A program made the translations under genes and the position numbers. From positions 128,772,224 to 128,836,223 of the forward strand of contig NC_133898.1 in the NCBI RefSeq assembly GCF_964199755.1: 64,000 bases of DNA. The letters are read 5' to 3'. The notes under the pieces are model-generated. The model had not been told where the DNA came from, did no database searches, and saw only the letters and a list, made by a program, of their open reading frames with translations. Every line of letters begins with the position of its first letter. Positions within the stretch are counted from its first letter, which is position 1. The DNA is from Larus michahellis (taxonomy: Eukaryota > Chordata > Aves > Charadriiformes > Laridae). This document shows positions 48,705-59,800 of the stretch, one piece after another.

Positions 48705-48795
48705 TCTTTATTATCCCTATAATGCATTTGCTAGGTCTTTCCACTCGGGGAAACTGAGGCACGTTGATTTAATTGCCTTGGCTTCCCAAGGCTTT
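48705..48795 (-). repeat. MIR-like ancient SINE remnant (-)
   Basis: TTATTATCCCTATAATG, GGGGAAACTGAGGCACG and GGCTTCCCAAGG correspond to the reverse-complement MIR core (attatccccattt...ggggaaactgaggcacag...cttgcccaagg). Good word matches in the right order. Confidence 0.6.
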
Positions 48796-49365
48796 CCTGA
48801 ACGGCAAATATTTGAGACAACATAGCTACGAGACTGACTCGGAGCTCACAACACAACAATCTGGCTTCTAAACCAAGAAAAGCCTCTCTAACGTAATTAT
48901 TTTGAAAGATGGTGGTTCTAGTTAAAGCTTTGTACCAAATAGTTAAAGCTAGAACCAAAGTCTCTTGCCCGTTTTATTTTTTAAAATTGCTGGAGAGAAA
49001 GGTTTGTGATGTATAGAGCTGTCCCGCCACCCTGTAACCAGCTGGGGAGGACCCAGCTGTTCAATCATCTTTCAAATACGTAGGCAAAAAGGCCCCTTTT
49101 AAAAGCATTAATAGGGTTTGCTGTATCTTATTCTAATATTATTTGTTAACTTTTTATTGAAGAGATTAGTAAGCTTCATACCTCCCAGGCATCTGTTCTC
49201 TGCTTGGAGGGTAGATCAACTTCCAAAAATTGGAGGGCTCCCCCTAATTCTTGTTAAAACCATTCTTGGACACTTTTAAAGCAGTTTAATATAGTTTTAA
49301 CCATTCTTACTCATTAAATGAAAAGGAATAACTTATTCTCCTGTTTTACCCGGTGATGTGTGAAC

Positions 49366-49535
49366 AGGTTGCCCAGAGAAGCTGTGGCTGCCCCATCCCT
49401 GGAGGGGTTCAAGGCCAGGTTGGACGGGGCTTGGAGCAACCTGGTCTGGTGGGAGGTGTCCCTGCCCAGGGCAGGGGGTGGAACCGGGTGATCTCTAAGG
49501 TCTCTTCCAACCTGGACCGTTCTATGATTCTATGA
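49366..49535 (+). mobile_element. CR1 LINE 3' fragment (+)
   Basis: It starts inside the 3' region at CAGGTTGCCCAGAGAAGCTG, then GGGAGGTGTCCCTGCCCAGG and GGAACCGGGTGATCTCTAAG, and ends TTCTATGATTCTATGA. A 5'-truncated copy of 170 bases. Confidence 0.95.
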
Positions 49536-50179
49536 AAACATAGAGCTCTTTGAAGGTGCCAGGGGGTTTCTTGCAACTGCAGCCCATTGCATTTTCCTGG
49601 ATGGATGAATTCCATCACCAGGATCTTAGTGCAGTAAAGACCTTGTCTTGCAGAAGCTTCCTTCCAGCAGCTAGGAGATTCCCTGCTGGAGACTAACTGC
49701 CACATATGCTTGATAATGGAGATCATCTCTAAAATATTTGTTTGATACTAAGTCAAGCTTTTGAGTGGGAAGCCAGTGACCTTGAGCTCTCTCTTCAGCG
49801 GGCTGCCCTTCTTTGGAGACCTGTTCATTAAGCCGCTCTTTTCACCGCAGGTGGTTTTGCAAAGCAAGTTGCTGTATTCAGACGTGGAGATAAACCTCTG
49901 CCTTTGTACCTGAGGTTACACAAGCGTGGATTACCACCGCCAGAGTCTAGCAGGAATGCGGTCTAATCTCGTTCTGGCTAAGCCCAGTGAAAATGGGAAT
50001 GTGTATTGCCAAAACTATCGGAGCATCCAGTTGCGGCGAGGAGTCCAACAGGCTACAGACAGGTTTTTACTGAGTGGGAAGTGACTTTCTGTTTTGCAAG
50101 CCCTGCAACATTGATTTCAGCACCTGTCTGGATGGTTCAGAGGTAATGTCATTGCCTGCAGGAATAGCTGCTTTATTTG
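49536..50179 (+). other. PINX1: PINX1 intron 6 spacer
   Basis: About 640 bases of unique sequence between the + CR1 at 49366 and the - CR1 at 50180. Nothing recognised. Confidence 0.6.
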
Positions 50180-50732
50180 AATCATAGAATCATAGAATTG
50201 TTAGGGTTGGAAGGGACCTTAAAGATCATCTAGTTCCAAACTCCCTGCCACGGGCAGGGACACCTCCCACTAGATCAGGTTGCTCAGAGCCCCGTCCAGC
50301 CTGGCCTTAAAAACTTCCAGGGATGGGGCTTCCACCACCTCTCTGGGCAACCTGTTCCAGTGTCTCACCACCCTCACGGTGAAGAACTCCTTCCTAATGT
50401 CCCATCTGAATCGACCCATCTCTAGTTTTAATCCATTCCCTCTAGTCCTACCGTTACCCAACATCCTAAAAAGTCCCTCCCCAGCTTTCTTGGAGGCCCC
50501 CTTAAGATACTGGTAGGCCACTAGAAGGTCTCCTTGGAGCCTTCTTTTCTCCAGACTGAACAACCCCAACTCTCTCAGTCTGTCCCCATAGGAGAGGTGC
50601 TCCAGCCCTCTGATCATCCTCGTGGCCCTTCTCTGGACACGTTCCAGCACGTCCATATCTTGTAGTAGGGGCTCCAGAATTGGATGCAGCACTCCAGGTG
50701 GCGTCTCATGAGAGTGGAGTAGAGGGGGAGTT
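50180..50732 (-). mobile_element. CR1 LINE 3' fragment (-)
   Basis: AATCATAGAATCATAGAATTG tail, AGTTCCAAACTCCCTGCC, CTTCCAGGGATGGGGCTTCC, then the RT end on the minus strand (VQRRATRMIRGLEHLSYGDRL). The frame runs on beyond the element by chance, giving a 182-codon minus ORF. Confidence 0.96.
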
Positions 50733-52378
50733 TTGGGGTTGTCGCGTTTTGTCCATTCTGAAGTGGAAACCATAAGACTAAAAATTCCGCTGTCTTCAGA
50801 AGATTCTTGAAGGGACATTCAACAAAAGGAATCCATTCATAAGGCAAACAAGGAAATATTTCCTTGTAAAAACAATTACTGCTTTAACATATAGAGTGGC
50901 TTCCTAAATTTCAGTGCAGGCTACATTGTTTGTAGTGATATTTAACAGAGCACCCTTAGCTTCTGCGTATTTGAAGTAAGCGAGCTTTACAGTGGAAAGA
51001 GTCAAAACAGTCCAAAGTAATTTTCTTTCAATTAGTTTTTAGTAAAGTGTACATTTGAGTCTTGGTTGTACTCAGGGTTCTAAAATGTTTCACGATTACT
51101 GCCTGGTCTGATAAGCGTTCTATTTTAAATTTATTTGTTTGGAGGAGAGGATGTTGCTCTTGGGTTTTTATGGCAGAAGATTCTCTAATGTCTTTAAAGG
51201 TTTGTGTGTATTTAATTAAGCTGTCTTGACAGTACTTGAATGAAAAAAATAAATCCATCGATTTTGGTTGTTTTGTTTTTTTTTTTTCCCCTACGCAGGA
51301 CTCATGTGAATGTCACACAAGGAATTTCATGCTTGTATTTACGTAAGGTTGGGATTGCGTGTTCTCGCAGCCAGAGTTTGGGCTGGCTGCTGAGCGTGGG
51401 GGTGGGTTGAAGTGCATCGAACGGCATCTCCTGAAGGCTTTTATATAATGCACTTCTTTTACAGTTAGTAGTTTAACGTTTATTTCATCCTTTTTTAGCA
51501 CTATATAATATCCTTTCCCAATACAGAATATATTACACCTAGTTCAAATACTAATTTGTGTAAGTACTGAAAAACAAGAAATGCTGAATCTGAGATTGAT
51601 CGTGTAACTTGACTCCCTCCAATTCTACAATAAGATAATTTAGACAACCACAATTGTTAATTACATAATTATGCACTATTCATTTCTCTGGAAATAGCAC
51701 TTGCATAATGAAGGGCTGTTCAGTATTTTGTTTTCATTTAGGGTGTGTCCTTGGTCTTTATTTACTACATACAATTCAAATGCTGCTCAGAAGACAGAAT
51801 TATGAATATTCTTGCTGGCTTTCTACATTATTTTGCTACGGTAGTATCTACACCCTTTCTTTTCAACATTTCCTCTGTGGTATGGGGAAGAGATCAGGTA
51901 CTTGTAGAGGACAATTTGTTATATCCTGAAGTGCGATAAGTCAAAATCTGGAGGAGTCAGAGCAAGGAGAATTCCCCCTCACCTGTCCCAGTCCTCACAA
52001 TGTTGCTATGAGATGGAGAGGGCACAATCCCAACCTTTTGATGGGCAAGGAAGCTCAAAAACTGTATTTTTTTAATGGTAAACTTAAAAGGCTGGGTTAC
52101 CAACCCATTCACTGGCCTCCAGTTGTCCATGTTATTGAACTGGAAGCACAGTCCCTGGCCAAATGACAGTTGCATACAATGCCCTGGCCTGTTCTAGGAA
52201 ACTAGCACGTGGCAGGATCTTTTCTTTGGAAGCAATTTGAGTGCAGCCACCCCATTTTCTGTGATGCAGTACAGACGTCTACTGATTTTAGTTGTACAGC
52301 TTGAGATACCTGAGCTTTTTCTGTTTTCATATTGCATCAAATCATAGAGTTGCATGTATTCACAGGACTGCTACTCTT
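50733..52378 (+). other. PINX1: PINX1 intron 6, no exon recognised
   Basis: AT-rich unique sequence with a T run near 51278-51287 and a MIR-like piece at 51985-52075. No gene recognised. Confidence 0.6.
51985..52075 (-). repeat. MIR-like ancient SINE remnant (-)
   Basis: GTCCTCACAATGTTGCTATG, AGATGGAGAGGGCACAATCC and TTTTGATGGGCAAGGAAGCTC correspond to the reverse-complement MIR (cctcacaacaaccctatgagg...cattttacagatgaggaaactgag). Order and spacing fit. Confidence 0.55.
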
Positions 52379-52685
52379 AGAATCATAGAATTGCCTAGGT
52401 TGGAAGTGACCTCTAAGATCATGAAGTCCAACCATCGGCCTAACACTGACAAAACCGCCACTAAACCATGTCCCTCAGCACCACGTCTGCCCGTCTTTTA
52501 AATCGCTCCAGGGACGGTGCCTCAACCACTTCCCTGGACAGCCTGCTCCAATGTTTGATAACCCTTTTGGTGAAGAATTTTTTCCTAATATCCATCCTGA
52601 ACCTCCCCTGGCATAACTTGAGGCCGTTTCCTCTTGTCCTATCACTTGTTACTTGGGAGAAGAGACCGACCCCAAAGCTCTGAAT
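52379..52685 (-). mobile_element. CR1 LINE 3' fragment (-)
   Basis: AGAATCATAGAATTGCCTAG, CCAACCATCGGCCTAACACT, CACTTCCCTGGACAGCCTGC and CCCCTGGCATAACTTGAGGC. Same subfamily as the copy beside the PINX1 promoter (14209). 5'-truncated near GAGACCGACCCC. Confidence 0.95.
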
Positions 52686-55600
52686 GGTTTTCAGATGAAG
52701 GTTTTTTGACAGGCACATATCAAAAGAGAAACAGAAATTAAGGGCATGACTTCCTATCGGTGTGCTCTGTGGCCAAAGCCAAAGTAGGATTTAATTTCTT
52801 AGGTCTGTGTTCAGCTCGTTTAACCACAAAACTCTTGTTCGTTTGGCTCTGTGCGTTTTACATTAGGTGAGACGTGGTCCTGTGGAGTGCTGCTTCCTTT
52901 ACTGCCAACCTCTGGTTCACCTCTGAAGGAGTCTGTCCTGCTCGCCGTGTGAGGGAAGGTCCTGTGCAAAACATAACACATGGCTGCGTAGTTAAAGTGG
53001 TCTCAGAACGCAAAAGCATAAAAGGGCTGGAAGAGTCGGACACCTAAATATTCTTGTGGATCTGGGTTATAGTAATCCCTCCAGCGCCTATAGGCTTCTG
53101 TGACTGTTTACTGTTTAGCTTTGAAAATTGTCTCCGTGTGTAATACAGGCTTCGAAACTCTGGTTCACACACCTGGAGATGAAAAATTTTAGTTTTCCAC
53201 TATTAGTCTCTGACAAGAACAACTCTGAAGTACCTAAAGAAGAGAGTTTTTGATGTCAGCCCCGCTGCTTTGTTGTTCATTGAAAAATGGTTATACATAG
53301 GAATGGGTTTTTTTCAGCCTTCCGTATATTCCTGGATTAAAGACATATGCGTTATTTCAGGTGATATTACTTGTGGCTGCGCAGTGAGAAGTTATTGTTT
53401 TATTAGAGGGCCAAATCATGCCTCGGGGGAATATGCTGGTCAAATCACTTTTCATTGAGAAGGCTATTCCGTATCCGACATGTCTGCATACAAACCAGCC
53501 AAATTTGGAATTTTATTTCCTATTTGATTTCTTTTTTTGATGCATTGACACTTCTGCCTTTTTTTGGGTTACAGTTTCTTATCACGAGTAGAGTCGGCTC
53601 ACTCACAATGGGAGGGGATATAAATACCTGGCGAGAAACTCAGCCTCTGAAGTCGCTCTATTAATCCCTGCCATCGGGGATGCTGCTTATATATGTCACC
53701 TTGCGGTCGGTGCAGGTGAGAAAATGGAGCAGAAGAGCTTTCCGTTCAAATGGTGTTTTCTGTAAAAGCACTGGGTGGTATTTTTAGACGCCTTTGGCTA
53801 TCTAACTCTTTATATGCGATGTTCTTGTGCGTCATGTACACATGCCTGGTGCTTGCCTACCGCCACGTCTGTGCCTGTATGTGCCTAGAAGTCATCGTGA
53901 GCACAAATAGACAGACAGTCCATGTCTTGCTAGCATGGTTTATTAATTAGATCTAATTCATTGCACTCATTGGGAATTCCCTGTGAACACTTCAAAGCAC
54001 TCGATGCAGATATTTGCTTGCTAGCGTGTGATTCCTGGTGTGTTAAGTTTGCTGTCGTGTGGCTAGAAGACTTCTTGAATCTGCAGAGTACCTCATTTGT
54101 GATGAATAAAGCTAGGCGGGTACTGGAGTCTTTAGATACTGATAGCTGATTGAGAACTGTGTTAATTGCTGTGTTACACTGGGGAAGGCAGAGCTTCTCA
54201 AGCTCTTAATCAAAGGCCCAGAGCCCCTTGGAGAGCAGCATCCTGCAGACTATCTCACTGCCTCCAAGTGTTTGGCAGCTGGGGGCGAGAGAGGTACCAA
54301 AGTAGTTTATATTGAAGTAAGCAAAACCATATTATCTTACAAAACCCTCATTTTACTCTTTCAGTTAGCTTTTTAATTAGGTACTGACTGCTGAGGGGAG
54401 TTGGTTCTTGCCTGTGTCTGCCTGCGTGCAGCGACTCGTCCCCGTCAGCTGAGTGGGAACGGATGGCACGCGGGGGGTTTTGCAATCATCCCATGGCCCA
54501 CCTTCTCGCGCCTCGCAAACCAGCGCGCCACCGTCTTGGTTGCGGAGCAAGTAAGGAGCCAAGCTCGACTTTTCATTCTGTTTTCCTTAAAAGAGCTGTT
54601 AGAAGAATAAAAAGGAATATCATCCCAAAGGCAAGATTGGTTGGGAAGGCAACAGCTTGCTTGGTGCACGTGGGTTACGAAGAGGAAAGTAGAGATTGCG
54701 CTCCCTCGATGCTCCAATTTACACGGTTGCAACCAAAACCCGTTTCCAGTTTCCTGCCTTCCCCACAAGTTGAATGTTCCAGTAGTTTCTGACTTTTGCA
54801 TTTAATGTGAAACGCCTCACATCTGTAATGGAGCAATAAAATGGTAGTTTAGACCGCTCTGAAATATCTCAAAATGTCCGTGCTCGTGCATGCAGAAACC
54901 ACGTCTGTATTATAACTGTGGAGTATTTTAAGAGTAACAGCAGGAGGAGGAGTACTTCCAGGTCAGGTAGAAACTTCTTGTGCCAGGGTGTAAAAGCATC
55001 AATAGTATGTCAGCGCCTCGGTGTTACAAGGTGCTTCTCCATCATGTCGCGTTCCTGTGACATACCTGATACTTCCATCCTCCACATTTCCGACTCTAGA
55101 GGATGAACTCTGGTCTGGGGGTGGATCAGGGCAGAAAGGGAAAGCTTTGTGTTTCTTGGAGAGCAGTTACAATTAATCCTGGAGAGCCAGAAGCTGCTTG
55201 GGTTTTCTTCCCTTCAGAGCGCTTCAGATACATGTTATCACACATTAACTTATCTTGATTAATTCTGCAACAGATATGAGAGCAGTTCCCTCGAGTACTT
55301 GTGAAAATGAGAGGGACGTACTATCTCGCCATCATCCTCTCTTGGCGTCAGAGTGTCTGTCTACTGGCATTACTTTAAGCCAAGGGAAATTGCTTGACAT
55401 CACTTAAATTTCTGAATATCTCGACAGCGGGAGTTTGGCACTCCGAGGGTGAATTCTGAAGCCAATTTTATCCATCGGGTGGTATAGGTCATGTTAACAC
55501 ACATTATGGCTTTTACTAAATCCTCAAGGTAGACTTCCCCAGGTGAAATAGCAGCAATTTCAAGGCGTGCTGCTAACCCAAGTTCAGGATTTGATTTTCT

Positions 55601-56147
55601 TTTTTTTTTTTTTTTCTTCCCCCCTTCTGTTTTTTTGGCAGAGATGGGTGGATGCCACACTTCTATCTAAATGTACCACACTATTTCTGAGCATAAGTTT
55701 GTGATTATGGTTACTGTAAAAGACGAGATCCGGATGTTTTTCAGAGCCGGAGGTAAATCCTCTGCTGCGTAATATAAGCAAATTAATCTAAAAGTCACAC
55801 GGTTTGAAACCCGGACTTCAGTAGCCTCGTATCAAATCCAGCTCGTGGGTATAGATCAACATAAACTGCATGTCTTTAAGACAGAGGTTATTAAAATGTG
55901 TCACTTTTGGCTCATTTTATTTGACGGAAACCTTTTTTTTTTAAAAAAAAAAATAAATCAAATAGCCTAGTTTCTGCTAGGGAAACTTTCTTCTGAATTG
56001 AGCGTGAAATGTGGTGGTTTTTTTTTCCTTTTTTCAAGAAAATCTTTTTCAGATGCGTTTCAGACTGTCGCTTTGATCAAAAAGCAAGTTGCCAATCAGA
56101 CTCTTGAAATTTGCGAAAAGCCCAATGCTGCTTTTCCAAAGGAGATC
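52686..56147 (+). other. PINX1: PINX1 intron 6, no exon recognised
   Basis: Unique intronic sequence. T run at about 55600-55616 and adjoining T/A runs at about 55932-55952. Short chance frames only. Confidence 0.6.
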
Positions 56148-56155
56148 CCCCCCCG

Positions 56156-56186
<31 letters not shown>

Positions 56187-56188
56187 AA
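56148..56188. repeat. C homopolymer followed by A homopolymer
   Basis: A near-pure run of C (one G inside) passes directly into a run of about 12 A. Length is likely variable and is error-prone for sequencing and assembly. Confidence 0.9.
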
Positions 56189-56290
56189 TAATGTTTTAGG
56201 AAGTTCATTCCGAGTTCTGTTTCTTCAGCCACCAGCTCAAAGCCAGGCTTTGCCAAACAGATTCCCCCTGAAATGGCTGTTGCCCGTCTT

Positions 56291-56316
56291 TTTCTCTTTT
56301 TTTTTTTTTTTTTTTT
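56291..56316. repeat. T homopolymer
   Basis: About 24 T in a row after TTTTTCTC. Low complexity. Confidence 0.85.
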
Positions 56317-56621
56317 GGCTTTTCATTTTTGTTGTTCTTTGACAAGACTATCTTAGTCGTGTCAAAAAGGACCTCACTTAACCAAAACAGCAGCGGTTAA
56401 CAATATCCAGTCTCTGATCAGTGTTTTCCTCCTGAGACTTGCGTAAGTTTATTTTGCCGTTCTTGAGAGGTGGTTGCTTTTACAGTCAACTCTGCCTTTG
56501 ATATGACAGCTAAGTAAAGCTTCTAAATTTGTCCTGGCTCTGTTTGCTTTTTGAGGATTTTCTGGACAAGTGTTTCGGCTCTTCCTTTCCTGTTCTGTCT
56601 GATATCTAGGGATAAACACAC

Positions 56622-56649
56622 CCGGACACATGCACACACACACACACAT
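56622..56649. repeat. CA microsatellite
   Basis: ACACATGCACACACACACAC: about nine CA units with one interruption. Confidence 0.85.
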
Positions 56650-59639
56650 ATGTTGTTTTATCCAGAACGCTGGGCATAATGCTGTGTGGTTTCACGTCAT
56701 TAGGGTCTTAAAATACTTATTTGATTCCAGTTTGGTTTTGCAGGAATATTTGACGTTTTTGATGCCATCCACCATAGTTCTTGTCTTGCCCAAGGATCAT
56801 TTCGTTGTCAGTCTTTTCCGTATTTTCATGTTATCGCAGGGGATTCAAGGGCATAAGTTTTTCTTTATTGAGGTAGAACTTAAAGAGAAATGTCAGATTG
56901 ACTTAGAGAAATGCTTGTATGTCAACATCTTCCTTTTGAAAACTTCACTCGACAACAGTAACAAACTAAATTTGGGTACTCCATGGATGTAGGGAAGTAG
57001 TTTTTTCACTTTAATGAGGATACTGAGTCGGGTTTAAGGCTAAAATGTATCAGGAGCACATTAATTTTAAAAGCAGAATTTTAGAAGCTTTTTTGTTTGC
57101 CTAACAGGGAAGTCCTGCTTAGACTAAAGAATCAGTACGTGGATTGCAGCTTCAGTGGTTTGTGTTCATTCTGGATCTCCAGATGTTCTCCTGTGTAGAT
57201 ACGTAGGTAGGTCTATAAGTCACCTGGAAAGTTAATACGTTTGAGGATCTTGGGTGCTTTTAAAAATGAAACTGGGCTGTTCTTTTCAACTTTACCCAAA
57301 ATATCTTGTCTTACAAGAAATTAGTAGCAGAGGTGAGTCTAGAAGTCAGGAGTCTTGAACTACCCAACGGCGTTCTTGTGGCTTGCCTTTCAGTGATATC
57401 TTGCATATTAATAAACTTCTCCTCCATTTTTATGGCACCCCATGACTTCTACGATGCGTCTTTAATAGCTGCTGCAGTTAAGCGTGGTGTATTTGCTAAA
57501 ATTGTTTAAATGTCTAAAATGACCGTGCTATTTTATTTCCTTTCTGTGGGCAAGCAGAAAGGCAATTATAGGTGGTCAGCAGTCATAATTTTAATAATGG
57601 TGTTTATTGAGGGTTGGGGAGGAGCATAAGAGCAATTGCTGATGTTTCTGATGTGGCAGTGGGTATACGCTAAATGGTATTTGGGTTTATATACATTGGT
57701 AGGTAAAAATGGGGCTTCTGGGGACTCGGTTTCTATCCGGAAGGTTTATTGATCACCTATATGTGCAAATTCTGGTTGAGGATGCTTCCTGAGTGGTGTC
57801 GACGTGTTAAAGGGGCACTTTGGAGGTGTTGGGACGATGAACGGCAATGCCACTTGCCATCACTTGGGCAACTGGTGTAAAGCTGGGGATGGTGGGGTCC
57901 GATTCCTGGACCTGCACTGCAGAGGCAGTTTGCACCATCCCTGGAAGGTCAAACTGATTGTGTTGGTAGATGTCAGAAACATAACATATGGAAGGATGTA
58001 GGATCCTGATACTGCTGCTTACCCACCAGAATAGCATTTAAGGAGAATTAGGAAAGCACAACCGCGTCTTCTAAAACATTAGGAAAAAACCTTCCCTCTG
58101 TTGGACCAATTGGCTGCTGCGGTGTTGAGTCTGTCTTGCGTGTGCATGACAATGTTTTAACAAGAACTAACACCAGTTTTATACAGGGTGGAGACTGAAG
58201 CACCCATAAATTAAATCATATGTGGGCAGGTGATGGAAAGATAGGAGATAAACCAAGGTCCTTGGAGACTCTGTCTAGCCTGTCCTCTGCCCAGTAAGAA
58301 ACTGAGGTGGAAGGACAGAAGTAACGCAAAGAGAAGGAGGGAGCAGCAGAGAGAGAATGAAAAGCAAAGGAAACCACACAAGAAAAATTTTCATATATCA
58401 ACATAATTTCCATATGGAAGGAATGTCCTTTTGCCAGCTAATTGGTTTTGTTTGCAAGGGGGAATAATTCTTTCATGTAGTAAAGACTGCTGTTTAACTA
58501 GTGAGAGATGTTTTAAAATGCAAGTCATCCTGGGTGTGTCGGGGGAGGAGGTTGGTTTATACTGAGGATACGGAAGATTTTAGGTAGTTTTCAGAGCTCC
58601 CAAAAATCTAACATGAATTATTTTTTTCCCAAAACGTCAACCTTTTGGATTGCAGTTCTGAGAGATACTTGAGTCTTTCTTTCTTTTTTTTTTTTTTTTT
58701 TTTTTTTTTGCCTTTTACTTAAGCAAGTTTAATTTTTACTGCCAGTCTTGGTGGTGTCTGTTCTGGAGAGTAGCAGGAAAAGCTGATAAGGGCACAGGAC
58801 AGAAATCTTTGTGCTTATCTCACTGCAACACATGGAGCCGAGAGTGCATCCTTTTCCTGTCCTAGGACAGGAGACGTAAACTGACCATCTCCTGACAGCA
58901 GTGACTTCAAACAGAGCCTCTAACGTCTAGAGGGTATGAATCTTCTCTCAACTTCAGAGGCCAGCTAGGTGAAAGTGGGTCACTGGCTGTTTAGAAAGCT
59001 GGTTTTGTGCCAGCAAAACAAAAAAACCAACATATTTCTGATAACTGCTGGGTCAATAGACATCTCTGTAGACATTGTAGCGTTTTGTGTTGGGTTGTTT
59101 TTTTTTTCCCGAAGGGCATAAATCCAGCATGACTCCTAATTGTTTGTTCAGATTTCTACCAAAAGGTGAATTAAGTTATTTAAAAAAAAAAAAAAAAAAA
59201 AGATTTAACTGTTTTTTGTAAGAGAGTTTTATAAAAATCAGGGTTGTGCTATCAGATTTGGAACAAAGGTCAGACAAAAATTGTCCTCAAAGGAGGGGTT
59301 ATTTGGACAGTGAGTGTCTTTATAGATGAACATCAGAGGTTTTCTTTTATGTATTGTCTTGATGTGACCTAGAAATAAAGGGTCTAAGTCAAAGGGAATG
59401 TGAATTGGAGCAAAGAGAACCTTCCACCAGGACTGCCTGTGCCTCGTGTGGCTGGACCTCAGGATCTTAGCCAAAGTCTGTGCTCACTCTAGGTTAGTAA
59501 CCAATTCTTGGAAAAATAGAAAGACGCTTATGCGTTGATTTTTACCAGCTCATTTCTGTTACACTAAATAGTTAGATTTTATTCCTAATTTTCGCCATTA
59601 AGATAGGCACAAGAAGCCCCAGCTTGCGGCTCTTCTTCT
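56650..59639 (+). other. PINX1: PINX1 intron 6, no exon recognised
   Basis: Unique sequence with a long T run at about 58682-58709 and an A run at about 59181-59201. An 18-base perfect palindrome is at 58855-58872. No exon recognised. Confidence 0.6.
58682..58709. repeat. T homopolymer
   Basis: About 27 T in a row after TTTCTTTC. Low complexity. Confidence 0.85.
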
Positions 59640-59800
59640 GGCCACATGTGGAAATATGTCTCAGTGGCCAAAGCCCAGGGTTAAAAACCCAGGGACGAAA
59701 AACCCAGGAGTCCCACATCAAACATTGAGGCCGTCCAGTTTGGGGCAAACCGCTTCACTGCTTTCTGGGCCTTGGTGTCCCCATTGGTAGGAACAGCCCA
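59640..59800 (+). repeat. MIR-like ancient SINE remnant (+)
   Basis: CAGTTTGGGGCAAACCGCTT, CACTGCTTTCTGGGCCTTGG and TGTCCCCATTGGTAGGAAC follow the MIR core (gaccttgggcaagtcactt...ctctgggcctcagtttccccatctgtaaaa). In front, AAAAACCCAGG occurs twice in close tandem. Confidence 0.5.

Larger units (their letters stand above)
46789..49365 (+). other. PINX1: PINX1 intron 6, no exon recognised
   Basis: Unique intronic sequence. A G-rich run lies at about 48463-48480. A candidate regulatory block at 48540-48720 and a MIR-like remnant at 48705-48795 are listed separately. Confidence 0.6.

Noticed and set aside
50270-50818. 182-codon minus frame with RT-like C-terminus
   Set aside because: This is the truncated CR1 reverse-transcriptase end running into unrelated flank; recorded as a mobile-element fragment rather than a gene.
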